Below, in pieces: positions 12,401 through 24,696 of a stretch of 64,000 nt of DNA; position 1 is the first letter of the stretch, and the number at the start of each line of letters is the position of its first letter. The stretch is from Cyclina sinensis. Its lineage: Eukaryota > Mollusca > Bivalvia > Venerida > Veneridae. The DNA is taken from positions 8,845,535 to 8,909,534 of the forward strand of contig JAAONU010000009.1 of assembly GCA_012932295.1 (NCBI GenBank). Reading direction: 5' to 3'. The position numbers and the translations under genes were made by a program. The notes under the pieces are model-generated. The model did not search any database and was not told the origin of the DNA. It worked only from the letters and a program-made list of their open reading frames with translations.

Positions 12401-15400
12401 ATGTATAGTTTCTAGCTTCGTGCCGTAAAGATTGCCGTTAAATTCCCCATACTCCAGGAATAGGTCATTATGTATCTCCATGTCCATAGTCTCACGATCA
12501 GTGAAGAAATATTTCTTCCCATGCACCTCCCCTTCCCTCGGTGGTCTAGAAGTGTCTGTAACAAGTTAAACAACATCTTTATTTAGTCTTTATTACCATT
12601 TTTTTAGTCTTGATTTTTGCCAATGATAAAACTTCTTGGTTCTTTTCAAATTCAACCAATTTTTAAAATGTCCTTTCATAAAATGTAGTTTATTAAAAGC
12701 AAATGTCTTTGAAGATGAAAATACCAGTTAATATATACAAATGTATTAGTTAAGCAATTTCAAAACAAAATACTCTTTCTGGAATTCAATACAAGGATGT
12801 TTCTTTCAAGTAGAATATGTGGTAACTGGATAATAGCTTGTTCTGCTTTCCTATAGGAAGACAAAAAAAAAACCATAAATTTTCAATTTCACTTTGCTTC
12901 AACTAGTTTGAAGTATCTCCATGACCTACTTACCATCTCTTACCTACCCAAAATGTTATGCTCTTATAAAGTCATTCCTAAACTTACAATTTTCTAGAAT
13001 TAAGTTTTATTATTCATATTCAAAGTTAAAAAGTAATTTTCAGATGAGCCTAAAATCAATGTCAAATCATATTACGTGGTATGGCTGATGCAAATCTCCT
13101 AGGGTCAGACTTGATCAGTCGTTCTTTAAGGGACCTCCTGCCGACCCCGTTAGCCCCTACAAGAACCAGAGTTTTTCTCTGGAATGGTGGCATTCTTGTT
13201 ACCTCCTCATACAGGACAAGATCAGCTGTGTCCCAGTCTGGAAAAAGTATAAAACCACTACTGAATAAAAAGGTATCAAGCCAGTAGGAAATGGACTAGT
13301 ATAAAACAACTATGTTTCAAACCTCTTAAATAATGTATAGATTTACGAAATAAAATGATGTAAGACAACCAATAAATATTTCAATCAGACTTTTACAGCC
13401 TTTAAGACCACATACCATATTTCTCCTAATAAATAAGCTTGGGTGTGTAGCATTTTACGGGTACAGGTAGGGCATTTTGAGACAGACTTCCAATTTTTAA
13501 ACTTAATGAACAGTTCACAAAACATACATGATTAATGCCAGCAAACTGCTCACAAATGATTAATAAATTTTTCATAAAACATTCAAATATCAAACAAATA
13601 AAGGTAAGCTTTGAGGTAACATTTCAGTACCAATTAACCTTATTGTAGTCCATGTGCAGTGCATTTTGGCAAATCAGAATAGCCAATATGCGTTGGGTGC
13701 ATCAGTTAGGGGGGATCATTAATAAGGAGAAATATGGTACTTTCTATAGCCGATGCACAAACTCATACACGAGAAAACTTCATCAAAATCATTTATATTC
13801 ACTTGTGAAAACTTCTCATAACCTTTGTAGAAATATAATACGGATTTTATCTAATTTTTGAATTTATTTATGAGCAATTCAGTAGGAGCAGTATTCTTCC
13901 AAAGATAAACAGAATTTAATATATTCATTAGACAAGCACAAGAAGATGGTGACTGTCCACCTTATGAACAACACTGCAAACACTGTGCTTATCACTGAAG
14001 TTTTACAACGTAATTTTTGTAAAAGGAAAACTAATTCATGACATTTTTAAGCTGCATCTCTCATTTTTACCTTTATTCTTTGTAGTGCTATATTTAATCT
14101 TCTTTTTCTTCTTCCTTTTTAAACCACATACTGAAAATTAAGTAACCATAATGTTATCTTATTTATATGAATTTACATATAATTAGTTATACATTTTTTT
14201 CGGAAAATATACAAATTTCTGCTAAGACATATTACTTATCATAATTTTTGAAAGACAAATTAAGGAGAGTCAATTGTACATGAATTCAGATGTCTTGCCA
14301 AGGACCACACCCTGCCTGGCCTGACTGGCCCTGCTTATTAACTGTATAAAGATGCAGTTATCATAAACATACAGAAATCCATTAAGGTAGGTAATGGAAG
14401 TAAAATGACAATTCGTCTCGTGCAAATCTAAAACTGTATTTTTTCATCTATTCATGACATAACCTACTTACATAAACTACTTTTAGAGTAGTCCATATCG
14501 GATCGAACGAAAGCTTTCCTGTTTTCTTCCAGGTTTTTGGAAGGTATCAGACCTACACGATTGGTTTCATCACCAACTATCTGTGCCTGTATGTATGTAA
14601 GAATTACATTCAGAGTAGTTATTTCAGTTTATCCTTACAAATGATCATGTTGGTATTGTATGACACAGTATCATTCTTACTGCATAATCAACAGAGGAAA
14701 CAAATACTTGCTAAAATCTTAGTTTCAAAAAAACAACTTCAGAAACATAAAACAAGTGCGTGTGCAATTTAAAGTTCTAAAACATTTGTAACAAAAATAC
14801 ATGTACAATCTTAAGAGTTGAAGAAAGTCTCTAACTTAATTTTTGCTGCATTGTTAGATACAATGAGATACTTAAATGACCTCTGAATTATAATGAAACA
14901 TTATTTTATTACCAACACACAATACTGCTTAAAAGAAACTTATTTCCTGTATAAGTCTGCAAAATACTTGTAACTTTAAGTTTTCTGCCTAGTGACAGAC
15001 ATACCTGCCACCAGTTTGGATCATCATGATTATATATGTGTAGAATATCACCATCCTGGAATGCCAGCCCTGCCTCCTTACTGGGTATCAATCTGTCATT
15101 CTGTGGGTTGTAGTTGAAATGGGCTTTCATGAACATCTGAAACAAATAACACATATCTGATGTTACAACAACAGAAGAACAAAACAGGATTAGCATCTCA
15201 AAATCATAACAGCTGAATTTAGGTACCAGTTTGCTGCAGTATGTAAAATCTTTCTTTTTTTTTTTTTCACTATAAAGTGAATGTATGAAAAATGTAACCA
15301 GGATTTATGTAAGCAAGATATCCTTTCGAAATCCACAATTTTCTGACATTTTAAAATCTAAATATTTCAAATAACAATTTATTGCTTTATTCTGGTCCTT

Positions 15401-18400
15401 TATTTTTGAAAGAATTAATCGGATGTCTGCTGAACACTTACAAAGGCTTTACCCATCACACAATACCCTTTTCCTTTTAAACCTGTATTACCTGCCCTGA
15501 AGTCTTACCTGTGAGGTGTGATGCTGTTCTATGTATGTTGGCACAATCTTCAGTGTTATACTTCTGTCTGCATTCCTAATGATGTCCATAAGCTGCTGAG
15601 GGGTAAATACAGGAATGCCATTCACTTCCTTTATAATGTCGCCCACATGCAGTAATCCTACAACAAGAAGAGTACAATATTATTTTATAATATTACAACA
15701 ACCTCACATAAACACTGAATATCTAAATATAACATGATATTTTCATCATTTCAAAGTCAGTACAAATCATAGCTCTGAATCTAATAATGTTGATGAGAAC
15801 AGACTTGCAAATTCTAGATTTACCTAAATACCACAGGAGTATGCTCTGAGTAAAATGCCAATGTTCATCTTACAGAGAAACCAGATTTTGATATCAAACA
15901 CCATCACTTCGTAATTCATTACTAAAGAAATCTTGAAAATCATCCCTGCAGCAACAGAGTCATACTTTTACATGTTATACATCAGGGTTGCCAGCACTTT
16001 GGTGAAATAAAATTCCCTGACTTTTCCCTGACTTTTCACTGACCAATTCATGTTTTTCACTGACCAAAATCGTCAAACACATAAACGGCCTCCTGACCTC
16101 CCCTATAGCCGTCCAATCCTCCCATTATATTTTTTGCATGTAAACTTGTATTTATTTTCCAAAATATAAAACATTTACATCAAAGTAATGATTCAAACAT
16201 TGTGTTCTACTATTCTTAACTATTTCTATTCAAACACAGTGTGACTGTTGGTCAGTGAAACATGTGAAACATATGACATGAAGGCAAGGGTTGCAAAGCC
16301 TTTCAGTCTTTAGGCTGAATGATGTTCTAAGGTAAATAATGGGTATTATAATCACTAAGTTAACATATAATGCTTCTTAATATCACAGTTTACTGTTATT
16401 TGAATTTAATGCTTAACTGTGAGAGTGATAAAGTCAAATATTAAATGCCTAAAGACTGCCATAGCCAAGTAAGACCTTTAATGCGTATATTTTTCGACCT
16501 TTGAAATAATTTTTCCCTGACTTTTCACTGACTTTTCAGGATTTTCATTTTTCACTGACCAAATTTCAAAATTCCCTGACAATTCCCTGACCTTGAAAAA
16601 ATACCCAATTTCCCTGACTTTTCAAGTCCGCTGGCAACCCTGTACATACTGTAACTAATTTTATATTATTTGTTTGATGTGTTCCTTCACAAAGGCCTGT
16701 CAGTAACTGTTTGACAACTTGACAAACTACTGTACTAGCTGCTTTTCATACAGTAATTTGTACTTGATAGTTTCAATGCATTAAAATGATCTAACATTTC
16801 TGTCCATGCCAGCTGTAATGACATTCCTGACATATATTTTCATGACAAAGCTGACATGCCTGCACAAGAACATATCAAAATAAAAGATAATTACCTAATT
16901 TATCACTCATACTCCCAGCCATGATTCGGGCTATGGTAAGGTCCCCTGTTTCATCAATTTTCACTGTTATACCCTGAAACAACAAAGACCATTCTTTCAA
17001 GGATTATTTGATACAAGTTCTATATTAACCTAAGCATGAAATGAACCTTTTCACTGATTTTATGAAGGTCTAATGCAAAATCTATTCAAATATGAAGATT
17101 TTACTGATATAATTTCTAAACTTACTCCTGACATAACATCAACGAGATAAAAACCATTAGTTTTATGAAAGCAACAGGATCCCCTTCAATGACAATACTT
17201 ATGAGCATACTACTATTGTTTAACATAAGGTATTTTTTTCTAAAATCCAGAATACAGCATGTTTTTGAAACTGTCACCCATGAAAAACATAATTACATTG
17301 CTAAAAAAAGTGATCCTTGCTTCAAACTACATACTCACTTTTAAATCAGACTAGAACTTACCAGTGGCTCTGTATCACTTTTCATTATTCCAACCAGTCT
17401 TATCTGGTCGTTGACTGTGTTAAACACACTGTGGTCTTGTTCCTGGAAGATGGGTTGATCCTCAACAGCCGGGATCTCCTCGAAATTTCTGTCAATAATA
17501 TCATCATGTGCATCCAGTATAGCCTGCAAGACAGGGAAGTAACGGTGTAAACAGGTCATCGTTATATAGGTTACTGTTACCAGTAGTTTACAGTATAGCC
17601 TGCAAGACAGGGAAGTAAAGGTGTATACAGGTCATCGTTATATAGGTTACTGTTACCAGTAGTTTACAGAGTAAATGGCTCAGAGTAAATGACTTAGAAA
17701 CCACAGTGTGCATTCCAGACTTAATGAATAATCAGAATACCAAGCTTCACTAATATAGACAGGGCACAATACTTGTTGACTACTGCTAAAATAAATAGGG
17801 ATATATTCAACATATTCACAAGCACATCACTCTCTAATGCTCTAAATAAATATGCAATACAAAAGCAAACATCAAGATGTAGCTATCAAGTATCAATTGA
17901 ATAGATGCATAATTTTGGCTAAAGACCATAAAAGTTAAACAAAAAACTTAACTCCTACAAATATCTGTGTGTGGAAAGGAAATAAATTAATTCAGAATAT
18001 AAACTAATCAAGTAGGATTTCATCACTTCAAAGTGAAGTTGTAACCTTGAAATGTCTGTCTGACAGAAGTCGGTTAAGCTCATCTGCATTCCTGTCTGTG
18101 TTGATCAGGTCTCCTAGAGCATTATACACATCTGTAACACATTTTCCTGCATGTATATTCACTGGCACCTCAGGCTGGTCCTCTAGTTTATCTTGTGTCT
18201 GGAAAGAAAATAATGTACTGCAATGAACTTTTCACCAATACTAGGGAAATGAGACATAGCAAAAAATATCTCAAATAAGTATCATCTGAGAGCATCTTGA
18301 AGTATATTACAATTCAATTAATATTCTTATCACCAAGAACAATAACTGTATAACTTTCTTCATCTATATTTACTTAATTACCACAATCACACACTGTACA

Positions 18401-20027
18401 GTAGAGTATCATTCACTACAAGTCTTTAAGAAGGAAACAGTTGACTCCTTCAGCCATCTAGAGCATTATAACATGAAACAAGAGCTGTCACTGGAAATTG
18501 ACATATCCCCCCCCCGAAATGTAGCTTTGAAATGAAACTGGTGTAAATATATAATTGAATATGCCTGTGGAAAACAGTTCAGAAAATAAATAGAGCATGA
18601 ACTGAAGGTAAATGGTAAAGTAATGTTTTTCTGCTTCAGATTCTTATAATTATGAGGTTGAAGACATAATTATTCAACGAAATAGAAAGCTGTGAGTTTG
18701 GCCTTGAATATCAACAATATTGTTTTATTCCCTACTCTCACGGATGTTTTATATATAACAAGGCTGGGTGACAAACATTCTGGTTTCAATGAAATCGGAG
18801 ATGTAGCTTGGATAAGATTTTAATATAGAAGTTATAGTATAAAATGACTAAGGGCCCATATCACTGCTAAAAATGATCCGTCCAGAAACTCCTGATGATA
18901 TGCACAGCTAGGTTAGGTGACAATCATTCCTGTGTAGTTTCAATGAAATCCTCCAAGTGGCTATGGAGATGAAGCGTGGACAAGATTTTGATATACAAGT
19001 TAGAGTAAAAAATGACAAAGGGCCCATAACTCTGCCAAAAGTAATCTGAGCAGAAACTCCTGACAATATGCACAACAAGGTTTGGGGACAAACATTTCTG
19101 TTAAGTTTCAATGAAATCCTCCAAGCGGTTTTGGAGATGATGTGTGGAGAAGATTTTAATTTAGAAGTTATAGTAAAAACTGAGTAAGTGCCCATAACTC
19201 GGCCAAAAACAATCTGAGCAGAAACTCCTGAAAATATGCACAACTAGGCTTGGTGACAAACACTCTTGTCAATGAAATCCCTCAAGCGGTTTTGGAGACG
19301 AAGCGAGGACAAGATTTTAGAGTAAAAAAATTACTAGGTGCCCATAACTCTGCCAAAAATAAATCAAGTGGAATCTCCTGATGATATGCACAACTAGACT
19401 TGGTAACAAACACTCCTGTTAAGTTTCAAGTGGTTTTGGAGATGAAGCGAGGACAAGATTTTACAGGACAGACGGCCTGACAGACAGTGCGATTACTATA
19501 TGCCCCCATTCGGAGGCATAAAAATAAACAATTTTAAACCATTCTGATACCTCGACAATAGATTGCAGAAGTGAGTTTGACAAGAAATTGCTGAGGAAGT
19601 CTATCTCACTGTCTGGTGCATCAGTTGCATCCTGTAACCTGTCAAGGTTGTTTTGTAAAGTCCTTACTGCAACTGAAATTATATATCATATAAAGTATTA
19701 TATGGAAGTTTTAACAGTCCTTTTCTCTACTGCAACCAGATAAACATCAAAGGCATTATGATAATTTATTTGCTTGTTATTTTGTGTGGGGTTTTCCCAG
19801 TCATATTGTGTCTATCTTTATCATATTCATAATGCCTGTAATCATCAAAGAATCAAACAAAGAAGTTATAAACTATATAAACCAAATGACTTTTTAAATT
19901 TAAAGTTAACTTGAAAAACCAATGGCTTTACTGGTAAAACTTATATTAGATATGTATCTAAGATCAACTTAGTAAAACTATTCTCACCTAAGCCAGACTC
20001 GTCCTCAGCATTTGATGCTGCTGGCAT
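9450..20027 (-). CDS. vari (MPP2/PALS2-like): p55-type MAGUK scaffold (MPP2/PALS2-like, varicose homologue), 14 coding exons, 568 aa
   Basis: Membrane-associated guanylate kinase scaffold of cell junctions. Coding exons in transcript order: 20027-19988, 19672-19551, 18198-18046, 17523-17362, 16973-16895, 15657-15509, 15136-15005, 14586-14472, 14130-14071, 13237-13076, 12555-12353, 11942-11823, 9929-9897, 9626-9450. All have AG/GT borders and compatible phases, and total 1707 nt. Residues 1-13 are [13 protein letters not shown]. Exons 2-4 encode two L27 regions. The PDZ domain (exons 4-6) holds [14 protein letters not shown]. The SH3 domain spans exons 7-8, followed by a basic hook (KRKKKKIK). 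The guanylate kinase-like domain has the degenerate P-loop [27 protein letters not shown] and CVLDVNP. The C-terminus is the family-typical QWVPVSWVY. Kinase activity is not expected in this subfamily. A 5' UTR acceptor lies near 20056. The length matches human MPP2/PALS2. Confidence 0.95.
10032..11250 (+). mobile_element. hAT-like DNA transposon remnant with terminal transposase exon
   Basis: Perfect 16-bp terminal inverted repeats: cagggttctccccagg at 10032-10047 and its complement at 11235-11250. They are flanked by 'aataa' on both sides (10027-10031 and 11251-11255), suggesting a 5-bp target duplication. A 3' exon at 10744-10925 after the acceptor 'ttttacttcag' encodes [20 protein letters not shown] and ends NRRTVF-stop. 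This resembles the C-terminal dimerisation region of hAT transposases and ZNF862-like derivatives. The rest of the transposase is missing, so the copy is non-autonomous. It lies in MAGUK intron 12, antisense to the host gene. Confidence 0.75.
10744..10925 (+). pseudogene. 3'-terminal exon of a hAT-family transposase (truncated)
   Basis: About 60 residues carry the [20 protein letters not shown] motif, typical of the hAT C-terminal dimerisation block, where conserved forms read ERGFS..(N/K)R(I/V)KT..R..L. The exon follows a good acceptor and ends in TGA. No catalytic DDE residues or upstream exons are present between the inverted repeats, so this is a relic carried by the non-autonomous element around it. 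Confidence 0.65.
11551..11680. mobile_element. 130-bp palindromic MITE-like element
   Basis: Imperfect inverted repeats of about 48 bp: 'cactggtttccggtacagat' at the left, and at the right the complement reading cactggttgcgagtatagat. Both arms continue through 'gg(a/g)aatatcc(g/a)gc' to 'gggtaactgtt'. There is no coding capacity. It is in MAGUK intron 12. The target duplication is unclear. Confidence 0.6.
13415..13737. mobile_element. 323-bp MITE with TA target site
   Basis: Terminal inverted repeats of about 14 bp with near-identity beyond: 'ccatatttctcctaataa' at the left, 'ttaataaggagaaatatgg' at the right. TA dinucleotides on both sides (13413-13414, 13738-13739) are consistent with a mariner-like target duplication. 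It is non-coding and lies in MAGUK intron 9. Confidence 0.6.
15983..16642. mobile_element. Non-autonomous hAT-like element with subterminal repeats
   Basis: Inverted repeats cagggttgccagc (15983) and gctggcaaccctg (ending 16642), with 'tacat' on both sides as a 5-bp target duplication. Just inside both ends are arrays of 'ttccctgacttttc' and 'tttcactgacc', a layout expected of transposase-binding subterminal repeats. It has no coding capacity and lies in MAGUK intron 5. Confidence 0.7.
17515..17666. repeat. 76-bp direct tandem duplication spanning a splice acceptor
   Basis: Copy 1 is 17515-17590 and copy 2 is 17591-17666; they differ at two or three positions. On the minus strand the repeat includes the CTTGCAG acceptor of MAGUK exon 4 plus the first bases of that exon (GCTATACTG). 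The gene therefore has two identical acceptors 76 nt apart; the proximal one keeps the frame. Confidence 0.9.
18485..19525. repeat. Interspersed element with about five internal ~150-bp tandem modules
   Basis: It runs from 'gagctgtcactggaaattga' to 'atgcccccattcggaggcat'. Between about 18760 and 19440, modules repeat with '(a/t)aggcttggtgacaaacat', 'tttcaatgaaatcc', 'aagattttaatatagaagtt', 'gcccataactc' and 'agaaactcctgatgatatgc'. The spacing is about 146-170 bp. It is non-coding and sits in MAGUK intron 2. The end sequence matches the type seen at 2210. Confidence 0.65.
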
Positions 20028-20398
20028 CTTAAATTTTGAAGACTAGATATTTCCGCTGTAAAAGTAAAACCGATTGAAGTCCGACCTTATCACTCACCAG
20101 ACTGAAATGTAAAAATTAGATTTCTTTTTGCATTCTTTTAATTACTTTAAGGGCAAAGACACATGAAACACAAGTTAAGATAAAAGAAGCTTAAAACAAG
20201 TAAGTGACATTTTAAGTGTATTAGATATTACCATCACTATGCACAAGCAATTTCGCCCATTTGTCCATTTTCAGTCTGCCAAGTAACATACTTGATGACT
20301 AAAGAAAAAGCTAGTTTGACCAATGAAAGACAAGATAATAACCACGATTAGGAAAATGAAAATAGAACAGTCAAACTATTGTAAGTATCATATTTTAT

Positions 20399-21630
20399 TA
20401 GGGATGGCAACGAGTAACTGGTTAACCGAGTACTCGATCGAACGTCCGAATATCGGTTAACAAAATTGATATTCGATTACTCGGAAAAAATATTTAATTT
20501 CTATTTTTGGTGATTTAGAAAGATTGGTGTATCCAATTACTTCAGAAATTCGGAGATGTACATGTATCTTCATAAATATCTGTTAAATGCAATCAAAACA
20601 TCCTTGCAGAGGTGCGAAAATGATATTGTAAATTTACAGTTTGACACGCGCATGGGATTGAACACCTGTGTCGCTTACGTCATTAGGCCTCTTATGATAT
20701 TTAATTACCTTTAATTGTGTAACAGTTTGTAGCCGAAACTTGTTTTAAGGTAACTGTTTTGAAAACAGCAAAGGGCCGGATTGCTATTATGAATGTTAGA
20801 TTAAAGGTTGTAATTAGACCCAATTAAACGTTTTTCTTTATTCAATAATAGAGAGTAACTCCCTTTTCTTCTTTATGCATATAAATCCAGAAATATCATT
20901 ATTTTTTTATATCTTGATAACGTTTTTGCTTAGAAAAAACAGACTTTCATGTGAACTTGTAGACAAGATCATTTTCCTCAATAAAAACAGAATCAGTGTT
21001 GTTAAATATTGACACGTAATATTAAAAAGAAACTGATGTGTAGACAAAAGTACAGCGTAGTGTTGTAACACGTATGCTTGCATAAACGCTAAGTTATCAA
21101 CTGTGTAAAAGATGTTAAGATGAACTCATAGAAAAGTGTTTAATTTTCTTCGAATAAAGACACTGTACTTAGAGAAAAATACAAGAATAATGTTCTTGAA
21201 ATGTCAAACATTTATTTATAATTATAAAACATATATATATATATATATATATAAATGCTGTCATTGACGATCTCTCATGTTTATATTTATTATGTATTTG
21301 CTAGCTTTATCCATTGCCGCCGATCAGTCTTTATAATTTCAAGAACTGTTATACATGTTTTAAACTTGATATTGCATTAATTAAAACGTTGTAAAATATA
21401 ATGTTGTTTGTTAAATTTGTTTATTGATTATTTTAAGTTACCTCCCTTGCAGTCATATTTATAGTTACGAAGTGTATGAATTTAAAAAGAAAACGAAAGT
21501 AGCTTGCAGACGGTGCTGATATTGTGTGATAAAACTTTGAAGATCATTGGAAATCATCCGAGTAACCGAGTACTCGAACGAAAATTATCGAGTACTCGAG
21601 TATTGATTTTGGTATTCGTTGCCATCCCTA
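20399..21630. mobile_element. hAT-type transposon (non-autonomous), perfect 8-bp target duplication
   Basis: Inverted repeats tagggatggcaacga (20399) and its complement (ending 21630), with the 8-bp target duplication 'tattttat' on both sides (20391-20398, 21631-21638). Subterminal copies of 'accgagtactcga' occur at both ends. No transposase reading frame is present; a (TA)n run is near 21230-21253. The homologous site in unit 2 (about 28558-28575) is empty, which shows a genuine insertion specific to unit 1. Confidence 0.85.
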
Positions 21631-22264
21631 TATTTTATAAATGAAATACTGTTCACTAGATGCACCGGAAGTTGACAGGCAGCAACAAAAATTGTCGACC
21701 AATGAGAGAACAACAACACCACAAATTGATATCACATATATTTATAATATATTTCACATATTCATATCAGTACTAATTTATACTGGGACCCTGAAGTAAA
21801 CTACCAATACCAAACTTACTGCTATATGGAGCTGTATTACTGTTAACATCAGCAGTTACTTCAACCTACAACCTGCCCTTGTAGCTGAATACTGATGAAA
21901 TATCTACTTTAATCAATAAATAACATCAGAATTTATAAGCAGTCAGGCTTTACTGAAACTTTAAGTATAAATATGAAACAGTTTTTTAAGCTTTCTGTAA
22001 AAAAATTTCAATCTTCATTTAAGGAATTTCACAAGCACAGTGCTACAAGGGGAGAACACAACTCAGTGACATTTTTAAATTCATATATCAAACTCTCAAA
22101 TAACTTTTAAACTGAAATATTAAATACATCTAGAAATAAGATATTTATATAAGTATTTCAAAAGGCCCTTCTTTAAAGGGACTTCATAGGTACTATAATT
22201 CATGTATGTGAGTCAGCATGATTTAGTCAACTTTAAAAATATTCTTGGTTTAAATTTGACTTGC

Positions 22265-23535
22265 TGCTTTTATAATTATATAATAAATTAAAACCCTGGC
22301 ATTTTACATACATCAGATGGAAAGTGTAAAACATATTCTCGGCTTTACACATCCGGTACTTTTTAAAGGTAGTATATCGGTACTTCAGTGTAATTCGGAT
22401 TTAATCGTTGAGGTGTATGTAACTTCAAGATTAAAAATTACAAAAACTAGAACATATAACAAAAGAAACTGTCTTAATTTCCGAGACCTACGGCCTGATA
22501 TGTGCATTTTTAACGATTCTAATTAATTTAAGTTGTTAGGTTTCATAAAAAACGACTTTAAAGTCACATAGGCTCAAAAAATGTTTCTTACTAGCAAAGC
22601 TGTGCATACAAAGGGTTATTTAAAAGTGCAGTTATTCAAGACAGAAGTTCAGAAGTTATTGTAAGAAAAGTTAGTCTAAAGATGATAGCAGAGCAAGCTT
22701 CTTCAACATAACATTCTAAAATTTCAAAGCAAACAACAGACGGTGTATAGTACAGATAATGCTGGTTATATTGCCTTACATACAAACAATTTAAATCTCT
22801 AAAATTTAGTGCATGACATGCAAAAGTTTCATGTTAAACACCAAAAAACTTTCATTTCCTGTTTGAGGAAGTCGGCCATTTTCATCCAACCCGGCTGGAT
22901 GCCTTGCTGTAAGTTTACTAGATTCTACTGCTTACTTCCGAGGACAGATCCTTGCAATAACTTAGGGTATATTTATTTTTGTTATGTTAACCAAAAAAAT
23001 TCGTTCTACTCCAGAATGTCAATAGAAATCTTTAATATCTTCACCTGTAAAACTGATTTGACGCGATTTCGCATCACACACCTGAAGTCACGTGACCTTA
23101 ATATTTGTAACGCTTCATCTGATTGGACAACTGATGAAAGGTAAAATTCCAGGGCTCGATAAACTAAATTGTATATTAATTAAGTGGTGTTATCTGTACA
23201 TGTGGTATGTGACATGGAATTAAATCCATATCGCGAATAATCATTGCTCAAATAACAATACGTTGAGGATACAATTAAAAGCTACGATGCAGTAAAATTT
23301 TCTTCTTCTTCCGCCATGGTCTTCTACTTCCAGTGGACCTCTCTAAAGGTCTGCGTTTTCGATCGAAAAAATAAATCTAAAACGAATCGCATTCGAATTA
23401 AAATTATTAGGAGTATACTGAGTAAGGGTTTAGTTATATTTTTAAATGTTTAGTAGCGAAAGAATATTGACTAAATGAATCTGAAAATGTTAAAATCTTT
23501 ATATATATCATCCATACGAAATTTATTATCCATAT
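22265..23535. other. Segment present only in array unit 1
   Basis: In unit 2 the flanking sequences ('gtcaactttcaaatag' and 'tgttatgatggaac') are about 50 bp apart; here about 1.27 kb separates them. No gene could be supported. A minus-strand ATG in a strong context (gaccATGGcgg, about 23315) opens only an 11-codon frame (MAEEEENFTAS). It could be an untranslated first exon or ancestral sequence lost from the other units. No inverted repeats were found at the edges. Confidence 0.4.
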
Positions 23536-24696
23536 CCATATGTTATGATGGAACAAACAAAATATAAAGGCCAGGTAATAGAAAAGCGGTTGACAGGAAA
23601 CAAAAAAGCTATGAAATAGTTTTCTAAAACAGCTTTCATACGTGACAACACGGATGTCGAGAAAGTACTTCTTTCTGAACTTTTAGATCTGCTTTAACGG
23701 GCTTAATCGTAATGGAAGCGCACTAGCTTTTCACGAGTCAGTTAAATTGTTATATTTTCAACAGGTTTAGTCTACTGTTATTCTGAAGTCGGCCAAATTG
23801 CACTGCTGTGTATATTTCTTTTCAAAAATCAAAAAAAAAAATCTATCGAGTCTTTTGTTTGAGGTAATGTTCTTCTTTACTCAAGTTATGAATGAAAGAT
23901 AGACTATCATAATTCGATCGATTGTTTATATCAAAGACCTGGTATTTTAAGCATTTGTCTACACATTCTATGGTGCAACTAGATGCCGATAAAAGAAGTA
24001 CAAACTAGAAAAAAGGTAGAATAGTTCGAAATAGTGATGTCAGTCTCTCAAATTTTGTTGCTTCTTCATCTACAAATGTACTTGTTTTTTAGAGGCGGGT
24101 ATTTGGACGATGGCAGTCTCAAGGTTAAATAAAGTAATTGTAAGGTCGAGTAAACAGTAGTGAAGAGGAAGTTAAAAGACACCGTAATGTTATATTTGTT
24201 CAAATTGACTCCAGTTTAAAAAATTCACAGAGTGAACAAAGCAAGCAAACAACCAAACACGTTTTGGAAGTTTCAATGAACTTTTACTATAAAATGTCTG
24301 AAACCAAGTTCAGAACTTCAAAATATGCATAAAAATGACAATCGAAAAAATATCATAGCAGAAAAATATATAAGCATACAAATACAAAAACTCAATGGTA
24401 TAGGTGACCTATATCTGTTCTCTCCCTCTGTGTTTCTGAAATAAGTAAGAAAATAAAATTTCATCAACGAAACGGAAGCTTTATGACCTCTGGTTAATTT
24501 GATAATTGTATCTAAAGAAGCAATATCACGCATGCACGCTCTTCATTTACTGTTGCTTTTGTTTTTCAGTTGCTTAAATTTTTGTCAAGTAAATTACTGC
24601 TATTGAACAGTTTGTCAATGAGGTTTGTTTTGTAGTTCTAAGCGATTTAATTCTTCTGTTTACCTTTAAAAAAACAACGTACGTTTAAGCTTACCT

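Noticed and set aside
18908..19243. 111-residue minus-strand frame with internal repeats
   Set aside because: It follows the ~150-bp modules of the interspersed element in MAGUK intron 2; the repetition explains the open frame.
23300..23320. Minus-strand start codon opening MAEEEENFTAS as an alternative MAGUK first exon
   Set aside because: The frame stops after 11 codons, and splicing at the possible donor to the exon near 20055 gives an immediate stop. It could only be non-coding.
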